Shown piece after piece: positions 1 through 8,837 of a stretch of 62,351 nt of DNA. Position numbers and translations under genes: made by a program. Under the pieces are notes generated by a model. The model was not told where the DNA came from. It saw only the letters and a program-made list of their open reading frames with translations, and made no database searches. The stretch comes from Mycoplasma todarodis (lineage in GTDB: Bacteria > Bacillota_I > Bacilli_A > Mycoplasmatales > Metamycoplasmataceae), in the NCBI RefSeq assembly GCF_004335995.1, contig NZ_PSZP01000003.1, positions 1 through 62,351 on the forward strand, given 5' to 3'. The first letter of the stretch is position 1. Every line of letters starts with the position of its first letter.

Positions 1-97
1 AGAATGTGTTGAATTAATGAACAAATACGGAAAAATGGATAAAAAAGAATTCATCGCTAAAATGATGAAAGAACACCCAGAAAAATACGTAGCTTAA
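1..97 (+). CDS. C-terminal end of an unidentified protein (partial)
   Basis: Only the last 31 residues are inside the window (frame starting at base 2, stop TAA 95-97). They are charged and Lys/Glu/Met-rich and end in HPEKYVA. I do not recognise the family. A hairpin terminator follows within 15 bases, so this is a genuine gene end. Confidence 0.6.
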   Translation, partial: ECVELMNKYGKMDKKEFIAKMMKEHPEKYVA

Positions 98-110
98 TTA
101 ACATTCATTT

Positions 111-143
111 AAAAAAGACTAGCTTAATTGCTTGTCTTTTTTT
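111..143 (+). terminator. Rho-independent terminator
   Basis: 11-bp stem with one mismatch (113-123 with 130-140), loop TTAATT, followed by a T-run. It ends the gene entering from the left. Confidence 0.85.
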
Positions 144-176
144 ATTCGCAAATAAAAAAAATCCCAACAGGATTAA

Positions 177-1007
177 TTATTCAAAGTTTTTAACACCAGC
201 AATAACTATTGCTTTTAAACCAACGTGCATTGTAATTACAGATGGTAAAGAAATAACGATTGCTTTTTTACCAGTCATCTCTTCAGCAACTTTAACATGC
301 TTATCTAATTCAGGGTGTGAAGTGTGTATTACAAGTAATTTGTATTCTTCTCCATCAAAATGTTCTTGAACCCCTTTAACAGCTTTGATAACGGTTTTAT
401 TAAATGTTCTACCTTTACCGTATTTTAAAAGTTCACCTTTTTCAAATTTAATCATAGGAACAATTTTTAACATATTAGCCATTGAAGCTACATTAGACTT
501 AACCCTTCCACCTTTAACTAATCATTCCAATGTCCCTGGAACCACAACAGCGAAAGCGTTATCCTTTGTTTTTTCTAATGCTGAAAGTATTTCTTCAATT
601 GACTTTCCTTCTGATGCAAGTTTTTCAGCATACTCAGCACTTCACTTAGCTTGTAAAGAAAGTGAGTGTGATTCGAAAACATGAACATTATCAAATTCTT
701 TTGCGAACATTGATGTTGTTGAATATTGTCCAGAAAGACCAGAAGATAATGGATAGAAGATTACATGATCAAATTTTTCAGACATAGTTTTGAATTCTTT
801 GATAATGTCAGCTGAAGATGACGAAGAAGTTCTTGTTGCAGTTTCAATTGTTAAAGTTTCATAAACTTCTTCCGCAGTAATTTCTCTTCCTTCGGCGTAA
901 TCAACACCATCCATAAAAATATGTAGAGGTAAATAACCTCATCCTTTTGCTCTTGCTTCCTTCTCTGAGATACCAGAAGCTGAGTCTACTATTATTCCTA
1001 ATTTCAT
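177..1007 (-). CDS. degV: DegV family fatty-acid-binding protein
   Basis: 276 residues, the normal DegV length. The N-terminus MKLGIIVDSASGIS and the later SSGLSGQY segment (about residue 85) are DegV landmarks. Family members bind a fatty acid in a cleft and, as FakB, present it to a fatty acid kinase for phospholipid synthesis; that role here is by family, not shown. One TGA near residue 26 is read as Trp. The start was chosen at 1007 because it gives the canonical DegV N-terminus. TATAAT lies only 7 bases upstream with no Shine-Dalgarno, so the mRNA is probably leaderless. It is transcribed alone, with the upstream gene on the same strand closed by a hairpin. Confidence 0.9.
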
Positions 1008-1041
1008 ATAAAGAATTATACACATTTTTATTAAGGGTATT

Positions 1042-1070
1042 ATAAAATTCACTCATTACAAAGTGAATTT
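1042..1070 (-). terminator. Hairpin terminator of the 1079-3219 operon
   Basis: 9-bp perfect stem (1045-1053 with 1062-1070) just after the stop at 1079. The trailing T-run is short (TTTTAT). Confidence 0.6.
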
Positions 1071-1078
1071 ATGATTGA

Positions 1079-2686
1079 TTATTTTACGAAATTTTCTATC
1101 TTCTTAGCTAAACTCTTAGCTTCTTTTGTTTCTATGTATTTATTTTTATTATCAAAATATTTATTCATAGAAGGATATTGATTAACCATTGCTTTTAAAC
1201 CTTTTGATTGCAACATGTGTTCAATGAATGATAATGATGTCATATTAGCTTGTCTTGCATGTAAAGCATCGAATATACCACCCTTATCTTTTGTTAGGTT
1301 AGAAAGGATGTATTTCATCATGTTTAACTTAATATCATATGTATTATCTCCGACTTCGCCCATAAGCATTTGATCTTTCTTTTCAAGTGAGAAAGTACCA
1401 TCTTGTTTAGTTGTTGGCATGTAGATTTTATCTGGTGTTGCTGTAATGTAATCACCTTGAATATTATTGAAATCTTTTTGGATTTTCAATGTTTCATCTT
1501 TAGAAATATAATCAATACCATTGATGATTGTATTTAATCATTCTAGTAATGTGATTCTTGATTTAACTTGATCCTCATGTGTTTTGTAAGGAAGTTTAAA
1601 CATTTTTGCAATTGTACCTAATACACGTTTTTCAAATTTAGTTGCTGATAAACCTAATTTAGTTGTTCATTCAAAAACACCCTCTTTAACTTTTCCATCT
1701 TTATCTTCTTTAAAGAATCCTAGTTGCCCTAAAATCTTTTGAGTTTTTGGAGGATATGCAGCATATGGGATAGATGCTAATGCTTCATTATTATCGAATG
1801 TCTTTTTAATTAGTTTATGTATTTCTGGATAATCACCAGAAACTAGATTCATGTATGCATCATTATTTACTAGGATATTCGCTCCATGAACAATCTTTTT
1901 AGATTCTTGCATTAAGTCCGTTCAAGAAGGAAGATTTTTAATTCACACTTCTGCTGCAGATTCTTTTGCAGTACCTTTAATTAAATTACCCAAAAACTTA
2001 CCTTTTACCGGTTCATAAATATTTGGATTTTTCTTTGAAAACTCTTTAAGTTCACCAAGGATTTTAGAGTTCTTTTCTTTGATTTCTTTTTGAACAACAG
2101 CAAACACTGTTGAAGCAATAGACATTTGTACTGTTGAAGCTTCCGAGAAAGCTGCAAGATCATCTTTGTTAGCCAGAACATAAAGTAATCCTGCTTTAGC
2201 TGCTTCTTCTCTATCTTCTGAAATCTTAACCGCATTTTCTTCAAAATAAGTAGAAACGTTTTTCATGTTTGTATTTTTCACAAAATCAACAGTTGCTACT
2301 GAAGCAAGTCCCATACCTGTAATTGCTGTTACTGCTGTTACTGCCGAAATACCAATAACGATTTTTGAACCATTGAATGAAATTGATTTCCTTTTCTTCC
2401 TAACAAGAATCACAATTCATGGTATTGTAATTGCAATTAAAGATATGAATGATAATGCAATACCTAAGATAGCAATTTCTGTTGAACTACCAAAAAATGG
2501 CTTCCCTAAATCCGCAATTCACATAATAGTTTTTTGATTCACACTGTAATTTTGTGTTTGAGTATGAATTGTACTTCCTGCAACAGCGACGAAAACAACA
2601 CTAATTATTAAAGCTATTACTGTTAATATTGCTGCTACTATCGAAAGTACTACCGACACCTTCTTTTTTGTTGACATGTTTTTCAT
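1079..2686 (-). CDS. Large membrane protein with three N-terminal TM segments, unknown function
   Basis: 535 residues with several TGA codons read as Trp. There are three hydrophobic stretches near the N-terminus (about residues 8-33, 65-92 and 105-130), then a mostly hydrophilic, helix-rich domain of about 400 residues with Lys/Glu-rich segments. I do not recognise a family. The start at 2686 has AGGAGG four bases upstream; a second ATG at 2677 would be 13 bases away. The coding frame of the MarR-type regulator runs through this Shine-Dalgarno and start, so the two genes overlap by 37 bases and are probably translationally coupled. This suggests that the regulator controls the membrane protein. 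Confidence 0.75.
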
Positions 2687-3219
2687 TCTTCCTCCTCTAT
2701 ATAAAGTTTTAATATGAAACTTATTACTGTTATTATTTTAGCATAAAGCAGAATTAAACTTATTTTAAAATAAAAAAATGCATTATTTCTTGTTCATTCA
2801 GAAAGTAATCTACTAGTTACAGCAACAAATCATTCTTGCTCTTCTTTTGATAATAACTTAGTCAAAGAATTAGTTATCTTTCTTCTTGCTTCACCGTGAA
2901 TTTTATATGCTTCTTCACCCTTTTCATCTAATGTAAGTATGATAACTCTTTTATCATCTTCCATTCTTTCTTTCCTTACTAATTTTTTTTCTACCAAAGT
3001 TTTAACTGTATTTGAAAATGCTCCTTTACTTAATCCCATTTCTTTCCCAATTTCGAGCATTCTTTTACCTTCATTATTTTTAATAAAAACAATGTAAATT
3101 AACTCTCTATGAGAAATGTTTAAACCTTGTTTTTTAAGTTCTCTAAGCTGTACTTTTTGTATCTTTGTCTCGAATATTAAAAGTGCATTACTTATTTGTT
3201 TTGTTTCTTGTGCGTTCAT
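2650..3219 (-). CDS. MarR family transcriptional regulator, with anomalous C-terminal extension
   Basis: Winged-helix DNA-binding protein. The MarR core is residues 1-143: dimerisation helix, then helix-turn-helix with RMLEIGKEMGLSKGAFSNTV (about 53-72) and wing residues DDKRVIILTLDEKG. With UGA read as Trp there is no stop until TAG at 2650, giving 189 residues instead of the usual 140-150. The extra tail includes a strongly hydrophobic stretch and reads through the next gene's Shine-Dalgarno. In another frame a stop at 2760 would give a normal length, so a frameshift or lost stop is possible. TATAAT ends 7 bases before ATG (leaderless) and an inverted repeat overlaps the -35 region. Confidence 0.85.
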
Positions 3220-3226
3220 AAAATAT

Positions 3227-3255
3227 ATTATATAGTTTTTTAACTAAAAAAGTTA
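3227..3255 (-). promoter_or_regulatory. MarR promoter with candidate autoregulatory operator
   Basis: TATAAT lies at 3232-3227 on the minus strand, so transcription should start at or next to the ATG. The inverted repeat TAACT-AAAAA-AGTTA (3241-3255) covers the -35 position. MarR proteins commonly repress their own operons from such palindromes; the binding is inferred. Confidence 0.55.
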
Positions 3256-3320
3256 TTTATTTATCAAAAAAATGTTTGTTTTTACTTTTTTGTAAACATT
3301 TGAAACTTTATTCAATAAAG

Positions 3321-3344
3321 AAAAAACCACTCACCTTATGAGTA
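3321..3344 (-). terminator. Terminator of the FKBP gene, containing its expected stop
   Basis: CTACTCA/TGAGTGG stem (one G-T pair) with a TAAGG loop, then a T-run. The TAA of the corrected FKBP frame sits in the loop. Confidence 0.8.
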
Positions 3345-3648
3345 GTCATCTAATTCAACTTCGAGCAACTTTACCTGCAAATTCTGCTGCGTGATAGTTT
3401 TGAGGGAAAATAACTTCAATAATTCTTTTCTCTCCTTTTTCCATTCCTATTAATTGTTCTTCGAAACCTTTGTATTCTTTACCTGTTGTAAAATCTTTAC
3501 CAGCTCCAATGAATGAATTTGATCCAATGATTAATGGATATGTTCTTCTTGAAGTTCCGCCAGGGAAAGCTGTTGATGTTTCATATGAATCTCCACCAAT
3601 TCTTCCTTCAAATTTAATTAATGCTCTGTTATCTCTTTGTAGTGCCAT
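3336..3648 (-). CDS. Small FKBP-type peptidyl-prolyl isomerase, apparent 1-base frameshift at the 3' end
   Basis: Stand-alone PPIase resembling the FKBP domain of trigger factor: a central GFEEQLIGMEKGEKR motif followed by FPQNYHAAEFAGK. Expected activity is cis-trans proline isomerisation or chaperoning in the cytoplasm. The start at 3648 is favoured by AAGGAG six bases upstream; an earlier in-frame ATG lacks this. Read literally, the frame enters two TGA codons and runs through its own terminator to TAA at 3253 (131 residues). Removing one A near 3360 gives GKVARVELDDYS and a stop in the terminator loop (103 residues), which is what the family and terminator predict. An extended -10 (TGTGTATAAT) lies at 3673-3682. 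Confidence 0.8.
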
Positions 3649-3800
3649 TTTGTACTCCTTGTTATTTTTTAAATTATACACAATATAAAGGTATAAGTAT
3701 TGAACCTATCATTAATCATTTTTTAGTTTTAAAAAAGTTTCTAATAATTTCTTGCAAAAAATTCTTTTTTTATATTATAATAATTAAGCACTTCACAAAT

Positions 3801-3890
3801 GGGCAAATACCCAAGTCTGGCTGAAGGGACTGGTCTTGAAAACCAGCAGGGGCTTCACGGCCCGCGGGGGTTCGAATCCCTCTTTGTTTT
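3801..3890 (+). tRNA. tRNA-Ser(UGA), 3' acceptor end degenerate
   Basis: Class II tRNA with typical Ser D-arm, anticodon loop CTTGAAA (anticodon TGA), a long variable arm GGGC..GCCC and T-loop TTCGAAT. The 5' acceptor GGGCAAA faces TTTGTTT, so the three terminal pairs would all be G-U. The discriminator is T rather than the usual G, and no CCA follows. The four other tRNAs in the window encode CCA. Either a decayed or truncated copy, or a very weak acceptor stem. Confidence 0.75.
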
Positions 3891-3920
3891 TCTATACTTT
3901 TTTTAGACTTTAAGCAAATA

Positions 3921-3946
3921 AAAAAAGGCCTAAAAGGTCTTTTTTT
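3921..3946. terminator. Bidirectional terminator
   Basis: 11-bp stem (3921-3931 with 3935-3945, one G-T pair) flanked by A- and T-runs. It can serve the tRNA on + and the lipoprotein gene on -. Confidence 0.85.
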
Positions 3947-3949
3947 ATA

Positions 3950-5377
3950 TTATTTTGTTAATTTGGGGAATGCTTGTCAATTCTTTTCTTTAATGAATGG
4001 AGATCATTTTCAGTTATTAATATCAAAGATACTATCTTTCACTTGTAAAGCAATTTCAGGAATTGTGTGATCTCTTCCGTATTTTTTATCAATAGCTCAA
4101 CTTCTTTCGTTGTAAACATCTAGAGTTCTTGTTGTAAGCTTAAGTGGATTTTCATTGTACATATGATTTTTTGATTTGTTTAAATCGTAATCAAATTTTG
4201 AACCATTTTCATTTAATTCATTTTTAATTAATTGTGGCACATCATAAATCGATAGTAGTGTTTTATGATCCAGATTGAAAGCACCATTGCTTTTAAATGG
4301 TTTCATCATTAATGAAGGGTTATTTCTGAAAATTGAATAATATCCAAATGCTTCTTTAACATCTTTATATTTATCAAAATCTTTAACGAATTTTTTCATA
4401 TCATCAGAAGAATACTTAAACGCGTCTTTATCAGCACCATCATGTGCAGCACCATGATCAGAAACAAATACAATCATAGTATTATCATAAACTTCATCAC
4501 CAAATGATTTAATTTTAGATACTAACTCTTGGAATATGCCAATAGTTGATTCCATTGATTTATTTTTAGCGATATCTGTTCCATCACCTTCAACAGCTTT
4601 ATTGTTTTCTAATCTAGCAAACTTAAGGTGTGTTGCTTCTGAGAAGATAAATTTAAACATCGGTTTTTCAGTATCAGCAGCTTTAATATTATCTTTGATA
4701 GCTACTGAAGCAGTTAAGTCAGCAACTGGACCATCAGTTTCAGGTTTCTTGAAATTCTTGTTAATACCTTTTGAATCAGTAACTGTGATATTTCTACCTT
4801 TTCCAATTCTACTCATTGCATTTTCTGGTGTAACAGCTCATGTTCCTGTTGGATCATTATAGTATTGCATCGCATGTCATTGCTGTGCATAACCCGCTTT
4901 TTCCATCATACCCATCATATTGTCGTAAGCTTGGTTTAAAATCTCTGAACTTTTTACATCTTTAAGTTTTCCGTATTTTTGTTCGTTTAATGTGTAATCT
5001 CAACCACCAACTATAGCTGGAACTCCTAAGTTAGTATAGTTCGAAGAAACTATATTATCGTAAGCTGTAAACCCTTGCATATCTTTTTTTATTGCATCAT
5101 TATTATTTACATAATTAGCAACTGAATTACCTACAAGTGAATCCGCAAAGAAAACAACTACGTTCTTTTTATTTTTTGAAATTGTTTCCAAGTTATTTAT
5201 GTTTTTACTCATATCTATTGGAACTATATTTGTTGGTTTTTTATTTTCCTTTGATGTTTCTGTTTTTGTATCTTTTTTTGTGTCTTTAGGCGCTGTAGTT
5301 TTACCACAACTGACTGCTATAAATGGTGTTACAACAAGTGTTAATGGCATTAGCGCGAATATCTTTTTATTTAACAT
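3950..5377 (-). CDS. Alkaline-phosphatase-superfamily lipoprotein (sulfatase/LtaS-like), copy 1
   Basis: 475 residues. Lys start, hydrophobic signal and lipobox ending VSC at about residue 22, so probably diacylated and outside the membrane. Family signs: FFADSL strand near residue 80, YTNLGVPAIVGGW (about 120-132, where LtaS/phosphoethanolamine transferases carry their nucleophile Thr) and metal-binding VSDHGAAHDG near residue 307. It may be a phosphatase, sulfatase or phospho-alcohol transferase; substrate unknown. In-frame TGAs are Trp. The start 5377 gives a standard signal peptide, with TATAAT five bases upstream and no Shine-Dalgarno. Paralogue at 54558-55973. Confidence 0.85.
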
Positions 5378-5565
5378 GTGTTTATTATAGCATAATGATT
5401 TATCTATCTTTTGTATTAACAATGTTAGTTATTTTGTTGATTCATATTTTGTATTCACAATATATTTCTTGTTATTTTATTTTTATATTGATTGTAAATA
5501 ATTGTTTTTTCTAAGTATTTATCATATAATTATCAAAATTAAAGAGAAAACAAAGGGAGAAAGTT

Positions 5566-6585
5566 ATGAAAAAAAAGAAAATAGCATTAACACTAGGTTC
5601 TGTAGTTCTTACAACTGCAGTAGCATTACCAATAGTTGCATGTTCAAAAGATTCAAAAGAAAAGGAAATTAATCCAAACGTTAGACACCAAATAAACGTA
5701 AAAGCAGATTACACATTTAAATTAGACATACAAAAAGCAATCGATACTGCAAAAGAAGCTAAAGATAACAATAAACTTAAAGTTAAGAAATATAGCGAAT
5801 TCAAAGAAAAAGTAAGAAAACAAATAAATGAAAAAGAAGTAAAGATATTCGACACTTCTGATTCAAGTTATAAAGATCCACTTTCAGTTCTAATTGCTAA
5901 CTTAATTAATCAAATAATTGATGAACTAAATTCACAAGATGTATTACTTGATAAATTAGGAAAAATGTCTGAAAAAGATGTTGAATTCATTAAAAACTTC
6001 TTTGTGAATGATTTTAAAACTTCAAAAGGTAAAAGTTTAAAAGATATCTTCCATATTGGTGCCAGAAATCAAAATAACTTAATGAATCAATTAAAAGATT
6101 ACTTTGAAACTAACTTTGTTCCTTTCGACGAAGGTAAACTTGGACCTGTCTTGGGTCACTTAGGTCCTTTATTAACAATAGCGGCTCCTTTCATGTTGAA
6201 AATGGAAGATTCCCCCCTACTTTCTAAAAATCTTGAGTTAAAGGTTGTAATGGGCAATGTTGTTATGGCTGATATCTTCGTTGAAAAAGGAAAATTAAAT
6301 AAAGATTCACTAGATAACTTATTCCACTTGAAAAAAGGAGAAGATCTTTATGAAACTTTTGAGAAAGATATGCAAGATATTCAACCAGTAGTTGATGACG
6401 CTCTTTACCTAGCAGATGCAATACTAAGTGGTGAAGGTGGTCTAAAGCCAAATGCAAACGCTTTCCCTCTTACAAATAGACTTAAAAAACACATGGAAGA
6501 AGTTACAGGAATTTCAGGTGTTGTTATAGATAAACTTCAATCAATTCTTAAACAATTACGCGACTTATACGTAACTAATAAATAA
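5566..6585 (+). CDS. Lipoprotein, unknown function (family shared with 10621 and 13938 genes)
   Basis: 339 residues; signal peptide with lipobox IVAC (Cys about residue 26), then a Lys/Asp-rich linker and a helical domain. The segment FDTSDSSYKDPLSVLIANL (about residues 99-117) matches FDTKSTKYVDPL in the two lipoproteins at 10621-11841 and 13938-15176, so these form one family. The start is preceded by AAGGGAG. A hairpin terminator follows immediately. No catalytic motif is visible; surface-exposed by its lipid anchor. Confidence 0.85.
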   Translation: MKKKKIALTLGSVVLTTAVALPIVACSKDSKEKEINPNVRHQINVKADYTFKLDIQKAIDTAKEAKDNNKLKVKKYSEFKEKVRKQINEKEVKIFDTSDSSYKDPLSVLIANLINQIIDELNSQDVLLDKLGKMSEKDVEFIKNFFVNDFKTSKGKSLKDIFHIGARNQNNLMNQLKDYFETNFVPFDEGKLGPVLGHLGPLLTIAAPFMLKMEDSPLLSKNLELKVVMGNVVMADIFVEKGKLNKDSLDNLFHLKKGEDLYETFEKDMQDIQPVVDDALYLADAILSGEGGLKPNANAFPLTNRLKKHMEEVTGISGVVIDKLQSILKQLRDLYVTNK

Positions 6586-6590
6586 TATTA

Positions 6591-6620
6591 AACAAAAACA
6601 CTTTAGGTGTTTGTTTTTTT
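6591..6620 (+). terminator. Terminator of the 5566-6585 lipoprotein
   Basis: ACAAAAACAC/GTGTTTGT hairpin with long T-run directly after the stop. Confidence 0.85.
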
Positions 6621-6654
6621 ATTCACATAATAACAATCGATATAAAAAAGACAT

Positions 6655-6680
6655 AAAAAAAACATCCTCTAAAAAGGATG
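6655..6680 (-). terminator. Terminator of the tRNA operon
   Basis: CATCC/GGATG stem with an 8-base loop and eight T on the minus strand, just after tRNA-Ile. Confidence 0.8.
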
Positions 6681-6683
6681 ATA

Positions 6684-6760
6684 TGGTGGACCCAACAGGA
6701 CTCGAACCTGTGACCGATCGGTTATGAGCCGAGTGCTCTAACCAACTGAGCTATAGGTCC
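6684..6760 (-). tRNA. tRNA-Ile(CAU), lysidine type
   Basis: 77 nt with encoded CCA. Anticodon loop CTCATAA. Acceptor GGACCTA with TGGGTCC. CAU anticodons can be Met, fMet or Ile. The GGACC acceptor start and GGCTCATAACC loop match mycoplasma Ile2 tRNAs, and the initiator features (C1-A72, three G-C pairs) are absent. Last gene of a four-tRNA operon. Confidence 0.8.
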
Positions 6761-6783
6761 ACGTACGACGGAATAATTCCATT

Positions 6784-6860
6784 TGGTGTCACAAGAGAGA
6801 TTCGAACTCTCGACCTTCCGGGTATGAACCGGATGCTCTAACCAACTGAGCTACCGTGAC
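6784..6860 (-). tRNA. tRNA-Met(CAU), elongator
   Basis: 77 nt including CCA. Anticodon loop TTCATAC in a CCGG stem, acceptor GTCACGG with TTGTGAC. The TTCATAC loop is the elongator Met form in mycoplasmas. Confidence 0.85.
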
Positions 6861-6861
6861 A

Positions 6862-6938
6862 TGGTGGAGAGGATGGGAATCGAACCCACTACCCCCTGCG
6901 TGCAAGGCAGGTGCTCTAGCCAAGTGAGCTACCCCCCC
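6862..6938 (-). tRNA. tRNA-Ala(UGC)
   Basis: 77 nt with CCA. Anticodon loop CTTGCAC in a CCTGC/GCAGG stem. The 5' acceptor strand is seven G in a row, pairing with CCTCTCC through two G-U pairs. Only one base separates it from tRNA-Met. Confidence 0.9.
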
Positions 6939-6941
6939 AAA

Positions 6942-7018
6942 TGGTGAAGAAGAAAGGATTTGAACCTTCGACCACTACGTCCCAAACGTAGCGCTCTACC
7001 AAGCTGAGCTACTTCTCC
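6942..7018 (-). tRNA. tRNA-Pro(UGG)
   Basis: 77 nt with CCA. Anticodon loop TTTGGGA in a CTACG/CGTAG stem, acceptor GGAGAAG/CTTCTTC. First gene of the operon; AT-rich sequence with TATA-like -10 candidates lies at about 7035-7055. Confidence 0.9.
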
Positions 7019-7340
7019 ACATGGTTTTCATATAGTGCTTAATTATTATATATAAAAAAATACCTTTTTTGTAAAAAAATTTATTCTTTTCGTCAATAAG
7101 AAACTATAAACAATAAAATTCATTGATTATTTCATCTACAAATCCAATTATTATTTTAATAATTAAATATTTCTCTTAAATAGAAAATGCATTATATTAA
7201 GTTTTTATAAAAGGGGAGTTTGCCACTTAGGCCATAAAAAATGATGTTGTTTTTCCAATAAAAAAACTCTTATTACTCTTTTTATTCGTTTGAATCGTAT
7301 AATTTAATTACAAAACATTTTTTAATGTAGGAAGGCATCA
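7019..7340. other. Non-coding gap: tRNA operon promoter and yitT leader
   Basis: No ORF. On the right a TATAAT at about 7296 and GGAAGG before the ATG at 7341 serve yitT. A short G/C-richer patch at about 7213-7238 stands out in AT-rich DNA, but I cannot fold it into a known riboswitch. Confidence 0.5.
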
Positions 7341-8783
7341 ATGGAAAACGAAATAAAAAAAGTTAATAAAATAAGTGTTGATTCATACAAAGAAAAGATT
7401 GCTAGCGCAAAAACATCTTATGAATCAGGCAAGAAAAGAATTGAAACCAAATATAAAAAGAAGATTGCTAATGCAACTTCAACTCAAGAAGTTAAAGCTC
7501 TTCGAAAGCAAAGAAAAACAGAATTAATAAGATGTAAAAATAAATATGCTTTCAAATATAACGCTTTAATAAATCAAAAATTATTTAGAAGAGCCATCTT
7601 TGAATCAAAAGCCGAAGAATTAAAAAATGATTTTAAACGAAGAAAAAGTGAAAGTGTTAATTGAGATCAGGAAATCGAAAGTAAAAAACTTACTTTTGAA
7701 TTAAAAAGATTACAAAAGAAATATTCAAGACCGGTTTCTACCCACTATTTAACTTCAAGAAATAAAGATAGGGTTGCTGAAAAACCTAAGAAATATATTC
7801 GTTTAGCAACTCCTTTAAAGAAAAATATCAAAACTACTTTACTCTTAATTCTTGCTGCGATAATTACAACTTTAGCCTTGGATGTATTTATAAAACCATG
7901 AGGTTTATATAATGTTGGACTTAGAGGTATAACTCAAACATTATTCTATGTTTGACAAAGTTTCACACCTTCTTTATCAACTTCAATGTCTTATGTAATA
8001 TTCTTTATTGCTAATATACCATTTGCAATATTTGGTTGATTTAAATTAGGGAAGAGATTCACTATAATAACAATTATTTTTATTGCCACTCAATATCTCT
8101 TCTCTTTCATTTTTGATTATTCACACCTCTACAGCTTCGTGAAACCTTTTGGTCATACAGTGGAATTCTATAAACAGAATAAAGTTGAATGAGCAATCTA
8201 TACCCTTCCTTTCATTTCAGTTATTATTGGAGGGATTATATATGGTGTAGGTGTAGGTTTAATTTATAAAGCTGGTGGTTCTACTGGTGGTTCTAAATTT
8301 GTTGTTACTTGATTATCAGCTAAAAAGAATAAACCAATTGGATTCATTTCATTGATAATAGCTTTATTCGTTGTTGCAATAGGTATAACAGTAAATAAAG
8401 TAATAATCGATCATGATGAAGTTATTGTCGCTGCAACATCAACCGCTGCAATATGTTCAATGATATTCGCATGAACTTCAAATATGACTTTAGATAAAGT
8501 ATTCCCTAAATCTAAAAAGACTGAGATTAAACTATTTACAACTAAGAAAGATGCAGTTATTAGATATCTAGATATCAACTTATTATTTAATAGACCTTAC
8601 TCATATCACAAAGTAAGTTCAGCATACAAAACAGATAGACGTTATGAATTTAACTTCATAGTTTCTTCAGAAGAGAAAAAGATACTTGTTGATTCAATAA
8701 GAAATATAGATCCACAAGCATTTATTTCTATTTCAGATATTAAAGATGTCTCTGGTAGATTCTATAACTATTGATTCGAATAA
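7341..8783 (+). CDS. YitT family membrane protein with N-terminal coiled-coil extension
   Basis: 480 residues. Residues 1-160 are Lys/Glu-rich and helical (coiled-coil-like), then a run of TM segments with the DUF161 landmarks PWGLYNVGLRGITQ and YKAGGSTGGSKFVV, and a C-terminal DUF2179-like domain (about 385-480). YitT proteins are inner-membrane proteins of unclear transport function. The cytoplasmic N-terminal extension is longer than in typical YitT (about 280 residues total). Start chosen by GGAAGG 8 bases upstream. TGA codons are read as Trp throughout. Confidence 0.88.
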
Positions 8784-8785
8784 TT

Positions 8786-8811
8786 AAAAACACCCATCAT
8801 GGTGTTTTTTT
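8786..8811 (+). terminator. Terminator of yitT
   Basis: AAAAACACC/GGTGTTTTT perfect 9-bp stem, loop CATCAT, T-run. Confidence 0.9.
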
Positions 8812-8814
8812 ATA

Positions 8815-8837
8815 TAAAAACAACACTACTTAGTGTC
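8815..8837 (-). terminator. Terminator overlapping the end of the DUF2779 gene
   Basis: ACACT/AGTGT hairpin containing the TAG at 8826-8828, followed on the minus strand by TTGTTTTT. Short stem, so moderate confidence. Confidence 0.55.

Noticed and set aside
3950-5377. Two pseudogene fragments of a sulfatase-like protein
   Set aside because: The breaks are only TGA codons, read as Trp in this organism; the frame is intact and motifs are in order.
6684-6760. Initiator tRNA-fMet
   Set aside because: The CAU anticodon is present, but G1-C72 pairs normally and the three G-C anticodon-stem pairs are absent; Ile2 fits better.
7213-7260. Riboswitch in the yitT leader
   Set aside because: A G/C-richer patch exists, but no consensus for fluoride, guanidine, preQ1 or Mg riboswitches and no convincing terminator-antiterminator pair.
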